Of a stretch of 11,427 nucleotides of DNA, positions 1 through 6,820 are shown in pieces. The DNA lies in assembly GCA_002504525.1 (NCBI GenBank), contig DATD01000019.1, forward strand, positions 24,489 through 35,915, read 5' to 3'. The notes below the pieces were generated by a model that was not told the DNA's origin, searched no databases, and saw only the letters and a program-made list of their open reading frames with translations. This DNA comes from Methanomassiliicoccus sp. UBA345. Lineage in GTDB: Archaea > Thermoplasmatota > Thermoplasmata > Methanomassiliicoccales > Methanomassiliicoccaceae. Position numbers and translations under genes: made by a program. The first letter of the stretch is position 1. Each line of letters opens with the position of its first letter.

Positions 1-1
1 A

Positions 2-253
2 TCGGGCCTTAAGGAGGAACCGTTGGAGGAGAGCATGACAAAGTTGCGTCGACCTGCCGGCCTGACGCGTTATGCTAGTTCCGATCACGAACAGGGTGCG
101 TGGGGCTTTTTGATGATACCGTCCGAACCGATGGCTTGTATTGGATGTATCATCCAACTCAGTATTGCCGAGACCCGTATTTATTACTATCCGACGGAGA
201 ACCACGCACGTACGACGGTGATGGGTTCAGGACGGCTAGAGGAGCGGCCGGCA
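2..253 (+). other. Left-edge segment, unresolved reading frame, no confident gene
   Basis: One plus-strand frame is open from the window edge, passes an ATG at 35 and does not stop until 457, which would make it overlap mevalonate kinase antisense by about 200 bp. Its first 25 codons have G/C-rich third positions like the neighbouring genes; after about position 70 codon use becomes mixed. Another plus frame (stop at 73-75, GTG at 100) also stays open into the kinase. The minus strand has stops in all three frames. It may be the 3' end of an upstream plus-strand gene with a frameshift, a decayed gene, or chance. I do not recognise any family. Confidence 0.25.
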
Positions 254-1189
254 TCACTCGGACATCGGCTCCGCCCGGACGCCGTCGACGCCGGCGCGGA
301 CCACATAGGGTACGCCACCCCTTCGGGCTATTGCTCCGGCCACCTTCTCGGGACGGTCGGTAAGCGCGATCATGCTGCCTCCTCCACCCGCCCCGGTGAG
401 CTTGGCGCCGTACGAGAAGGGCATCGCCGCATCCACCAGCCTCTGCAGCTCCGGTGACGACACGCCCAGGATGGCGAGCAGATTATGGTCCCTGCTCATC
501 AGTCCGCCCAGGGCGACCACGTCTCGGTCGCGCAATCGCTTCACCCCCTCCATGGTCACGGCGCCGATCTCGTCCACCACGTCCCTGGCGAACCGCGTCC
601 GGTCAAAGTACCTCTTGACCTTGGCCACCAGTGGGCCAGTGGGAGCGCGCATTCCCGTAAAACCGATAACGAACGTTAGGTCCGGGACGGGGCAGTGATG
701 AACGTACCACTGCCTGGAATCCCTCCGGATGTGCCATAGCAGGCCCTCGCGGCGGGCAGAGTCGATGAACACGCCCTGCCCGTGGCAGCTGACCGACGTA
801 TCGATCGGGCTTGCCCTCCCCTGCACCGTGGACTCCACGTCGAAGGCCGCCCTCGCCACTTCCTCTTCGGCGATGCCGCCTCGCATTTCGGCCACGGCCC
901 CTAGGAACGCCACGGTCAGAGCGGCGGAGGAGCCAAGACCGGAGCCCGAGGGGATCTTCGAATCGATGGTGATGTTCAACGGCCCTCCGGACCAATGGTC
1001 CCTGATCGCGGCATGGATGTAGGAGTGGTAGCGCTCGCTGAGCGGCTGCCCGTTCACCAGGTTCTCCGTCCCCTTCTCCACCGCACAGGTCAGGCGCATG
1101 TCGATGCCCAGAGCTATCGCCGGTTTTCCGAAAACGACAGCATGCTCCCCCAGGAGGATGATCTTGCCGGGGGCCGAGGCGGCGGGCAT
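254..1189 (-). CDS. mvk: Mevalonate kinase (GHMP kinase family)
   Basis: Phosphorylates mevalonate with ATP to 5-phosphomevalonate, an early step of the mevalonate route to the isoprenoid chains of archaeal lipids; cytosolic. The 311-aa product has the three GHMP motifs: an N-terminal substrate segment with APGKIILLGEHAVVFG (6-21, including K9), the phosphate-binding loop PSGSGLGSSAA (80-90), and a C-terminal glycine-rich KLTGAGGGGS (263-272). E119 and D130 (in SPIDTSVS) fit the Mg ligand and catalytic aspartate of the family. Length is typical for archaeal enzymes. The ATG at 1187-1189 starts directly at the conserved SAPGK segment; no Shine-Dalgarno precedes it, but a TATA-like element lies 22-29 bp upstream, suggesting a leaderless mRNA. 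No other mevalonate-pathway gene is visible in the window. Confidence 0.95.
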   Translation of the reverse strand: MPAASAPGKIILLGEHAVVFGKPAIALGIDMRLTCAVEKGTENLVNGQPLSERYHSYIHAAIRDHWSGGPLNITIDSKIPSGSGLGSSAALTVAFLGAVAEMRGGIAEEEVARAAFDVESTVQGRASPIDTSVSCHGQGVFIDSARREGLLWHIRRDSRQWYVHHCPVPDLTFVIGFTGMRAPTGPLVAKVKRYFDRTRFARDVVDEIGAVTMEGVKRLRDRDVVALGGLMSRDHNLLAILGVSSPELQRLVDAAMPFSYGAKLTGAGGGGSMIALTDRPEKVAGAIARRGGVPYVVRAGVDGVRAEPMSE

Positions 1190-1210
1190 CGCCAGGCCAT
1201 ATTCTTTCGT

Positions 1211-1218
1211 TCATTAAA
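1211..1218 (-). promoter_or_regulatory. Probable TATA box of mevalonate kinase gene
   Basis: The minus strand reads TTTAATGA, at -29 to -22 relative to the ATG at 1189. This spacing would put transcription start at or within a few bases of the start codon, agreeing with the lack of a ribosome binding site. Inferred from spacing and composition only. Confidence 0.5.
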
Positions 1219-1334
1219 CCATTTGCCAGCCATCGCGCGTCTGGATGAAGCATTCCACCAATTCAGAGAACATTGATATAGGAAATGCTCACAAAACAAG
1301 TTAAACCATTTGACAACAAGGGGGTTGATGAGAT

Positions 1335-1721
1335 ATGACGGATGATAGAAGCGCGGTGGTGACCACCTTGAACGGTCAGATCGTGGAGTGGAAGGTCTTC
1401 GACGACCAGACCCATGCCATGGACCATTACAGCAAGGAGGTCGGCAGGCTGAGGGACTTCCTGCAGCGCTCCTCTGAGGAGGACGCCTGGGAGATCATGC
1501 TCTGCGACGTGCGCCAGTACGCCCTGTCCAAGCCCCGGGGAGAGAAGCGGTGCACATCCGAGGAGGGCGACTGGTACAGCCGCTCGATCAAGGCCGTGAC
1601 CGACCAAGCACGCCGGATGAGGGACCTCCGGCCGCGTTGGGACCTGCATAAGTGGAACCATACGCGAGACCAGCATAGAATAAGGTCTCGCAGGGAAGAG
1701 GAGCCGCTGAAGACCTTCTGA
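1335..1721 (+). CDS. Hypothetical protein, 128 aa, charged
   Basis: I do not recognise a family. The product is soluble, with no signal peptide or membrane segment. It opens with a short segment that looks like beta strand (residues 7-23), then a probable helical, charged middle (28-65), two isolated cysteines (57 and 73), several tryptophans (19, 52, 80, 102, 107), and a strongly basic C-terminus with an RIRSRR stretch (115-120). The ATG at 1335 is preceded by GGGTTGATGAG, which can pair weakly with the 16S tail. Codon third positions are G/C-rich like the neighbours, and the frame is uninterrupted, so it is very likely real. It stands alone, divergent from mevalonate kinase and convergent with the transporter. 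The basic tail could contact nucleic acid, but this is speculation. Confidence 0.75.
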   Translation: MTDDRSAVVTTLNGQIVEWKVFDDQTHAMDHYSKEVGRLRDFLQRSSEEDAWEIMLCDVRQYALSKPRGEKRCTSEEGDWYSRSIKAVTDQARRMRDLRPRWDLHKWNHTRDQHRIRSRREEEPLKTF

Positions 1722-1759
1722 AACATATATTTCTCTCAAAGTTCTGTTTTGTCCATGGG

Positions 1760-1780
1760 CGGGCGTTCCGTTGACGCCCG
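1760..1780. terminator. Perfect hairpin between two convergent genes
   Basis: CGGGCGT (1760-1766) and ACGCCCG (1774-1780) form a 7-bp G/C-rich stem with a 7-nt loop. It begins at the base after the MFS stop codon (1781-1783 on the minus strand) and lies 38 bp past the stop of the 128-aa gene. There is no T-run directly after it on either strand, though a TTTT lies at 1747-1750 on the plus side. It could stabilise 3' ends or help termination of the transporter transcript. Confidence 0.45.
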
Positions 1781-2977
1781 TCACGCGCGCCTGACGGCGC
1801 GCGACATTCTATCCGCGCCGGCCGGGTCGCTGGTTCTCAGCAGGGGAAGCGCAGTCACTGCGATGAACGCGGCGGCGAGGAAGAATGGCACCGCGGATAT
1901 CGAGCCCGCGGTGCCGGCCAGCGCAGCCAGCGCCACCGGCGCTATCACGAATCCTAGGTCGCCCATGGTCCTGAACAGTCCCATCGCTCCACCTAGGTCC
2001 TTGGAGTCCACCACATCGGTCAGCCAGGCCGCCATTGGTCCGGCGAGGCCTAACGATAGGCTCAGGCCGGCGACCGCCACCGTGAGCTGCACGGGATCGG
2101 AGGCCAGCGGGACCATGGCGGTGAAGAACGCGGCCAGACCCAGCCCGGCCAAGAAGAACGGCTTCCTCCCGTAGCGGTCGGTCATGGAGCCCGACAGAAG
2201 CATGGTGGCCAGGTTGCCCACTGCGCCGATGGACAATATGATCCCAAGGTCGCTGAGCGTCATCCCCAGGTTCAGGCGGGCATATAGCGGGACGACGGTA
2301 TTGAGGATGCCCTGCCTGGCCACGAAGACACAAACATTGGCAAGATTGATGGTCAGGATGTCGTAGTGGCGAAGGAGGCCAAACAGGCTCCGAAGCCGGA
2401 TCGGCGCCGACGTATCGACGACCTCCTCCCTGCCTATGGTCTTCCATACCAGCACGAAGGAGAATGAGGCCATCATGCCATACACGATGAACGGCGCCCC
2501 CAGGCCGAAGTGCTCCGCGGCGAACCCGCCGACCACCGGCCCGATCATGGTGCCTATCAGGAACATGCTCATGTACAGGCTGAGGTTGATGCCGCGAGTC
2601 TCTCGGGGAGATAAACGCGTCACCGCGGTAAGTGCCGTGGTAGTGTATACCGCAGAACCGGCGCCCTCCAGGACGCGGGCGGCCAGCAGCACGGCGTAGT
2701 TGGCGGCGAAGCCGGCGATGAGCGACGAAACGGCAATGATGGCCAGGCCGAGGAGCATAAACCGCCTGGCCCCGAAACGCTCCGACAGCATGCCGGCCGG
2801 CAGGTCCAGGAACAGGCGGGCCACGCCGAAGCCGGACACCAGAAGGCCGGCCAGCGCGAAGGGGACGCCGAAGCTGAGGGCGTAGTCCGGCAGGACGGGA
2901 GAGACTATGCTCATCCCCATCATCGAGAAGAACGAGACCGCTGACAGTACCAGTATCGAACGCGGAGGTGCCCTCAT
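1781..2977 (-). CDS. Major facilitator superfamily transporter, DHA1-like exporter
   Basis: Integral membrane secondary transporter with about 12 hydrophobic helices in 398 aa, the usual MFS size. The signature motif A occurs after helix 2 (GMLSERFGARR, 62-72) and again in the second half (GSMTDRYGRK, 263-272), which supports the two-repeat fold. RVLEGAGSAV (101-110) matches motif B of helix 4. IGPVVGG (145-151) matches motif C, typical of proton-driven antiporters of the drug-exporter type. Substrate cannot be told from sequence. The ATG at 2977 lies 21 bp after the stop of the 188-aa gene, so both are probably co-transcribed from a promoter near 3640. The terminal stretch after helix 12 is short and basic. 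Family assignment is firm; drug or metabolite export is an inference from motif C. Confidence 0.9.
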   Translation of the reverse strand: MRAPPRSILVLSAVSFFSMMGMSIVSPVLPDYALSFGVPFALAGLLVSGFGVARLFLDLPAGMLSERFGARRFMLLGLAIIAVSSLIAGFAANYAVLLAARVLEGAGSAVYTTTALTAVTRLSPRETRGINLSLYMSMFLIGTMIGPVVGGFAAEHFGLGAPFIVYGMMASFSFVLVWKTIGREEVVDTSAPIRLRSLFGLLRHYDILTINLANVCVFVARQGILNTVVPLYARLNLGMTLSDLGIILSIGAVGNLATMLLSGSMTDRYGRKPFFLAGLGLAAFFTAMVPLASDPVQLTVAVAGLSLSLGLAGPMAAWLTDVVDSKDLGGAMGLFRTMGDLGFVIAPVALAALAGTAGSISAVPFFLAAAFIAVTALPLLRTSDPAGADRMSRAVRRA

Positions 2978-2998
2978 GTCCCACTACAGAGCGGAAGC

Positions 2999-3565
2999 TT
3001 ACAGTTCGTGCTTCTTGCTCATCTCTTCCAGGGCCTGGTTGGGGCTCTTGCCTCCGATCTCTTCCCGGGGGGTCTCCCACCATTCATCCTCGAAGGACTG
3101 AAGGGCGGCCATGAGCTTCTCCTCGGAGTGGAAGTTGTTGCCCATCGCCTCAGTGAACTCCTCTTGGAAGGTCTTGAGCAGGTCCACGCCATACTCATTG
3201 TTCACCAGGGTCACCGCCAGATAGTCGTCGATGTTGCGGGCGAAGGTCAACGCCATGTCCTTGGGGACAACGTCCATCAGCATATCCAACAGGGCGTTGG
3301 TAAGAGTGAGGAACATGACCTCCTCCCTGGCGCCCTCCGGCACGGTGGGGTCGGCGATCATCTCCTTGAGACTGGGGTACCATACCTCCCTGAGGGCGTA
3401 GGTGCGGGCCATGTTCTTCCCGAATATGACCTCCTCGGCAATGGAGTCGAGGTCCTCTACGATCTCCTCGGGAGAGGGGATCTCCTCCGGTTCGGCCTCC
3501 TCCTTCGCTCGCTTCGCCTGTCCCTTCTTGGCAGCGGGCCTGGTGGTCTTTGTCGCGTTATTCAT
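2999..3565 (-). CDS. Hypothetical acidic/helical protein, 188 aa
   Basis: No family recognised. The N-terminus (1-22) is Lys/Arg/Ala-rich and low-complexity, followed by an acidic Pro/Glu linker (23-40), then a probable all-helical domain (about 40-165) with hydrophobic spacing around TNALLDMLMDVV (89-100) and a charged tail. It has no cysteines and no membrane helix. The frame is open further upstream to an ATG at 3652, but the start at 3565 is chosen because AGAGGTG lies six bases before it and the upstream 29 residues look like translated leader. The transporter gene follows after 21 bp, so the two are probably one operon. The extended charged N-terminus is unusual and may be disordered. 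Confidence 0.8.
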   Translation of the reverse strand: MNNATKTTRPAAKKGQAKRAKEEAEPEEIPSPEEIVEDLDSIAEEVIFGKNMARTYALREVWYPSLKEMIADPTVPEGAREEVMFLTLTNALLDMLMDVVPKDMALTFARNIDDYLAVTLVNNEYGVDLLKTFQEEFTEAMGNNFHSEEKLMAALQSFEDEWWETPREEIGGKSPNQALEEMSKKHEL

Positions 3566-3571
3566 GCGTAC

Positions 3572-3578
3572 ACCTCTA
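3572..3578 (-). promoter_or_regulatory. Shine-Dalgarno site deciding the 3565 start
   Basis: The minus strand reads AGAGGTG six bases before ATG 3565, a good match to the 16S anti-SD tail. It supports this start over the in-frame ATG at 3652, 87 bp upstream. Confidence 0.65.
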
Positions 3579-3639
3579 AATGGTACCCCGCGCGGCCTGC
3601 TGGCCTCTCCGGAGCCGTGACAAATGATGCATGTGCCCG

Positions 3640-3646
3640 TATATAA
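3640..3646 (-). promoter_or_regulatory. Probable TATA box for the 188-aa protein / MFS operon
   Basis: The minus strand reads TTATATA, close to the archaeal box A. A start site about 25 bp downstream (near 3615) would leave a leader of about 50 nt carrying the Shine-Dalgarno site, and would lie downstream of the in-frame ATG at 3652, further supporting the 3565 start. Confidence 0.5.
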
Positions 3647-3684
3647 CTTCAATCCGTCCGGGCGTCAGGGGGAAGGACCAGAGG

Positions 3685-4806
3685 TCACTCTTCGGCGACC
3701 TTCTTCACGATCTCCAGCCCCTTGACGATGCTCTCCTCCGAGGCAGCATAGGAGAATCGCAGGTGCCCTTCGCCCTTCTCCCCGAACGCGGTTCCAGGCG
3801 CCACGATGACGCCGGCCTTGACCATGCGGATGGCAAGCTCGCGCGATGGGGTCGGCATGTCGTACGATGGGAAAGCATAGAAGGCGCCCTTAGGGATCGG
3901 ACAGTGGAACCCGTCGATCTCGTTGAGCAGCTTGGCCATCAGCTTCCTCCTCCGGTCGAACAGCGGCATGATCTCATCGAGAAAACGCTGCTGGACATGG
4001 AACGAGGCGGCCAGGGCGTACTGTGGCGGCGTGGGCGGAGCGGCGACCATATGGTACTGCATCTTGGCGATCTCATTGGCCAGATCGGCCGGCGAGGTCA
4101 TGTAGCCGACCCTCCAGCCAGGCACTGCGAAGGACTTGGAGAAGGAGTTCAGCACCACCGCGCGCTCGATGCGTTCGTTGAACGAATGATGCGTACCGCC
4201 GTCGTACAGGAAATCCTCGTACACCTCGTCGGAGATTATCCACAGGCCGTGATCGTCGGCGATGTCGCACAGCGCGTTGAACGTTTCCCTGTCGAGGACG
4301 CCGCCGGTGGGGTTGGACGGCGAATTGACCACCAGCCCCTTGGTCTTCGAAGTGATCGATCGCATGATGTCATCGATGTCAGGCATGAACGTCTCCTCGG
4401 TCATGCCGTATGGCACCGGCCGGGCGCCCGCCAGGGATGCGTCCGGTTCATACAGCACGAAGCCGGGCTCCGGGATCAGCACCTCGTCGCCTGGATCGAA
4501 CAGCGTCTGGTATGCGGCCATGGCGCCCTGCGTCCCCGAGCAGGTGATGATCACGTTGTCGGCCGTGAGGTCTTTGCGGTACCTCGACACCTTGGACGCG
4601 ACTGCGGCGCGCAGTTCGTCAATGCCCTTGGTCGGCCCGTAACGGTTCCGGCCCTGGTCGGCCGCCTGCTTGAGCGCGTCGGTCAACTCCTGCGGGGGCT
4701 CGAAGTCGAGCTCGCCGAGACCAAGGTTGATGGAGTCCTTGGTGGCCATCTCGAACATCGCCCTTATGCCAGAAGGCTTGATGGACCTAACGCGCTGTGA
4801 TACCAT
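3685..4806 (-). CDS. PLP-dependent aminotransferase, class I/II (fold type I)
   Basis: Transfers an amino group between an amino acid and a 2-oxo acid using pyridoxal phosphate; cytosolic. The 373-aa length is normal for the AspC-like family. Visible motifs: GRNRYGPTKGIDELRAAVA (52-70), NSPSNPTGG (161-169, N165 near the cofactor ring), ISDEVYEDF (191-199, D193 and Y196 at the cofactor), SFSKSFAVPGWRVGY (221-235) with K224 as the Schiff-base lysine, and R350 in GHLRFSYA, the usual carboxylate-binding arginine. The specific substrate (aspartate, aromatic or branched-chain) cannot be set from sequence. The frame is open upstream to 5139, but homology begins just after ATG 4806 and the upstream codons lie over the divergent gene. 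No clear Shine-Dalgarno is present; a weak CTTATCC at -30 to -24 might serve a leaderless transcript. Confidence 0.93.
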   Translation of the reverse strand: MVSQRVRSIKPSGIRAMFEMATKDSINLGLGELDFEPPQELTDALKQAADQGRNRYGPTKGIDELRAAVASKVSRYRKDLTADNVIITCSGTQGAMAAYQTLFDPGDEVLIPEPGFVLYEPDASLAGARPVPYGMTEETFMPDIDDIMRSITSKTKGLVVNSPSNPTGGVLDRETFNALCDIADDHGLWIISDEVYEDFLYDGGTHHSFNERIERAVVLNSFSKSFAVPGWRVGYMTSPADLANEIAKMQYHMVAAPPTPPQYALAASFHVQQRFLDEIMPLFDRRRKLMAKLLNEIDGFHCPIPKGAFYAFPSYDMPTPSRELAIRMVKAGVIVAPGTAFGEKGEGHLRFSYAASEESIVKGLEIVKKVAEE

Positions 4807-4911
4807 GGGCGGATGATTATTTCTAACACGGATAAGGCGTTTTGGGTGTTCCGCCCGCCCACTAGGGAGGAACGCATTTCGATCTGCGAATTTCGCCGCG
4901 CTCGACCGCTC

Positions 4912-4922
4912 AAAGTATATGG
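4912..4922 (+). promoter_or_regulatory. Possible TATA box for the HExxH protein gene
   Basis: Plus-strand CAAAGTATATG in an otherwise G/C-rich divergent intergenic region. Its centre is about 40 bp before ATG 4957, giving a leader of roughly 10-15 nt. The gene has no obvious Shine-Dalgarno. Spacing-based inference. Confidence 0.4.
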
Positions 4923-4956
4923 CCGTGAGGCAGCCTGATAGTTCCGAGGCCGTTCC

Positions 4957-5652
4957 ATGTGCCCATACAGAAAACAGACCGCTCGGCAGCTGGACGCCAG
5001 GATCGCGGAGGCGGAAGAGCGTGCGCCTAACGTGTGGCCGCCGCCCGAGAGGAACCGCTCTCAGGTGGGCAGGTCCCGTGCTGACAGCTACCTCAAAGGA
5101 AGGACAAGGTTCGAAGCAGAAGAGGACCTTGTCAGCCAAACGCCAAAGCCGGCCGTTTACTCGGAACGGTCAGCATGGCCCAGACTGGCCATCGCTCTCG
5201 GGAGGCTGCCGATCGACTTCTTCGAGGTGCTTGAGTCAGGCAAACGCGACGTTCGTTTCCACGTCCAGCCGCCTCTCTCACCCTCCTCGCCGCCCCTCGC
5301 CGAGGTTCGTCCGTCCGGACCCGGAGACCGACGCGTCTATGTCGTCATGCTCCGCGGGGTCCTGGAACTGGACGACCGGGTGTTCTTGGCGGTGGTGGTG
5401 CACGAACTGTGCCATGTGGTGCTGGACCACCCCGCCGCCATTGCCTGGCCCCGCGACTCCTACGAGCTCAGGAAGGCCACCGCCGCCATGGAGAACGAGG
5501 CGCTGAGACTTGCGGACGAGATCGGATTCAGGGATGAGACCTGGGTGCTACGGGACATCATCGCGGACCTGGCGGATGAGAGCGGGGATTTCGGTCACGT
5601 ACTTCCGGATGGCAGCATCCGAATGCCCAGGTCGCCGCCCGGACTCATGTGA
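4957..5652 (+). CDS. Putative zinc metallopeptidase-like protein (HExxH)
   Basis: A 231-aa soluble protein with a zincin signature, VVVHELCHVVLDH (146-158): H149 and H153 would bind zinc and E150 would be catalytic. About 25 residues later ENEALRLADEIGF (179-191) puts glutamates on a predicted helix, as expected for a third zinc ligand and reminiscent of the ImmA/IrrE (M78) arrangement. The N-terminal 60 residues are charged and low-complexity, then comes a strand-rich segment (75-145) with a Pro/Ser-rich insert (104-121). No signal peptide or membrane helix, so it is likely intracellular. It is not next to an XRE-type repressor, which would be expected for ImmA-like proteins, so its target is unknown. 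SprT-like proteins are an alternative. Start chosen as the first ATG downstream of a TATA-like element. Confidence 0.7.
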   Translation: MCPYRKQTARQLDARIAEAEERAPNVWPPPERNRSQVGRSRADSYLKGRTRFEAEEDLVSQTPKPAVYSERSAWPRLAIALGRLPIDFFEVLESGKRDVRFHVQPPLSPSSPPLAEVRPSGPGDRRVYVVMLRGVLELDDRVFLAVVVHELCHVVLDHPAAIAWPRDSYELRKATAAMENEALRLADEIGFRDETWVLRDIIADLADESGDFGHVLPDGSIRMPRSPPGLM

Positions 5653-5746
5653 GCAATACTGATCGTTCGGGATTCCGCTCTAATACTGGGGCAGGCATAG
5701 AAACGATTATTGAGCATGTGGCGTTACAGGAACAGAAGGTGCAGAC

Positions 5747-6226
5747 ATGGTTAGCGTTTCCAAGCCCATCCCTTATCAAGAGATTGTCGATAAGCTCAGC
5801 AAGGGGGAGCGGCTGGCCATCGTCTCGTGCAACAGTTGCGCCAACTACTGCCGCACCGGGGGGCGGAAAGCCATGGCAAGCATGAGCTCAAGCCTGGCGG
5901 CCGACGGCTTCAACGTCGTCGCCTCCGAGATCGTTCGCAAAGCCTGCATACTGACCGACCTGGAGGCCGTCGAGCTGCCCGAGGACGTCGACGCAGTGCT
6001 GATGATGGCCTGCGTCTCCGGATGCCGGGCGGCCAACAAGCTGTTCCAAGGCAAGAGGGTGGTGGCCTCGAACGTCACCCTCGGGATCGGCTACTACGAA
6101 TCATCGAAGAAGGGCAGCATCCTGGTCAGCCCATACCCCGGGTTCAGCAGCGAGGTTGGGAAGGTGTTCCCCGGATGCGGCGACGATGAGGGGGCACTCT
6201 CATCCACGGGGGGCGGGACCGAATGA
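5747..6226 (+). CDS. MetV-like / MTHFR C-terminal domain protein, copy 1
   Basis: A 159-aa cysteine-rich protein resembling the MTHFR C-terminal family, which includes MetV, the small Fe-S subunit of the acetogen methylenetetrahydrofolate reductase. Cysteines are arranged C28-x2-C31-x3-C35 (CNSCANYC), then C67 in RKAC, C89 and C93 in MACVSGC, and C144, suggesting one or more Fe-S clusters or a zinc site. An alternating strand/helix pattern (23-30, 44-62, 81-100, 104-128) suggests a flavodoxin-like core. AAGGTG lies six bases before ATG 5747. The next gene overlaps by 4 bp (ATGA) and is a paralogue, so the two probably form a complex or a redox pair. No MetF-type reductase gene is visible nearby, so a role in C1 metabolism is only an inference. 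Family assignment is from memory of the motif pattern. Confidence 0.75.
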   Translation: MVSVSKPIPYQEIVDKLSKGERLAIVSCNSCANYCRTGGRKAMASMSSSLAADGFNVVASEIVRKACILTDLEAVELPEDVDAVLMMACVSGCRAANKLFQGKRVVASNVTLGIGYYESSKKGSILVSPYPGFSSEVGKVFPGCGDDEGALSSTGGGTE

Positions 6227-6720
6227 TCGCCTCGCTAAGAACCATCACCTATGAGGAGCTCAAGGGCATGCTCAACCGGAAGGACCGCATCGCGGTATGG
6301 TCCTGCGACACCTGCGCTAGATCCTGCCAAGGGTTCGGAGGTGAGGACGCCATGAAGGATCTGGCATCCCGCCTGCGCCACGATGGCTATGATGTCCGGC
6401 GGGAGGAGCTCATGGTCGCCTCATGCTTCTTCGAAGGGATAAGATCGAAGCGGGAGCAATGGGTCGCCGAGGGCGAATGTGACAAGATAGACGTCATCGT
6501 CCCGCTGGCATGCCGGGAGGCCCGCGCCGCGATGACGAGGGTGTTCCCTGATAAGAGGATCATCGACGACTCGAGGACCGCCGGGCTGGGCGTGCTGGAT
6601 GAGAACGACATCTGCATCCTGACCGATCCGTTCGAGTGGACCGGCCTGGAGCCATCGGATGAGGGGATCGACCTGCCGAGCGCCGCCAAGAAGCTGGGCC
6701 TATACTCCGGACCATTCTGA
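6223..6720 (+). CDS. MetV-like / MTHFR C-terminal domain protein, copy 2
   Basis: A 165-aa paralogue of the preceding product, aligned almost without gaps at the start: both open with a YxEL/I-like helix, and CDTCARSC (28-35) matches the first cysteine cluster exactly in position. C68 in ASCFFEG corresponds to C67, and C97 in PLACREAR to C89, but the second cysteine of that motif (C93 in copy 1) is replaced by alanine. It has an insertion of about 8 residues before this motif, containing C86, and lacks the C-terminal C144 counterpart. The cofactor set may therefore differ between copies. Translation is likely coupled, since its ATG overlaps the TGA of copy 1. No third gene follows: the next feature is a minus-strand tRNA. 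Confidence 0.75.
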   Translation: MIASLRTITYEELKGMLNRKDRIAVWSCDTCARSCQGFGGEDAMKDLASRLRHDGYDVRREELMVASCFFEGIRSKREQWVAEGECDKIDVIVPLACREARAAMTRVFPDKRIIDDSRTAGLGVLDENDICILTDPFEWTGLEPSDEGIDLPSAAKKLGLYSGPF

Positions 6721-6820
6721 TGACGACATCGAAAGGAGGCTGTGACTGACCACGTCGATGCTTCCGAACGGCATTCCTATCGAAGTGCCGGAACGTTCCT
6801 AAAACGATGACGAGAAGAGA

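Noticed and set aside
3631..4800. Long plus-strand frame of about 389 codons
   Set aside because: It lies antisense to the well-supported aminotransferase, whose motifs are unmistakable; long antisense frames are common in G/C-rich DNA.
6742..6810. Small frame of 22 codons with GTG start after AGGAGG
   Set aside because: The spacing of two bases is too short and no family is recognisable; the region is an ordinary gap before the tRNA.
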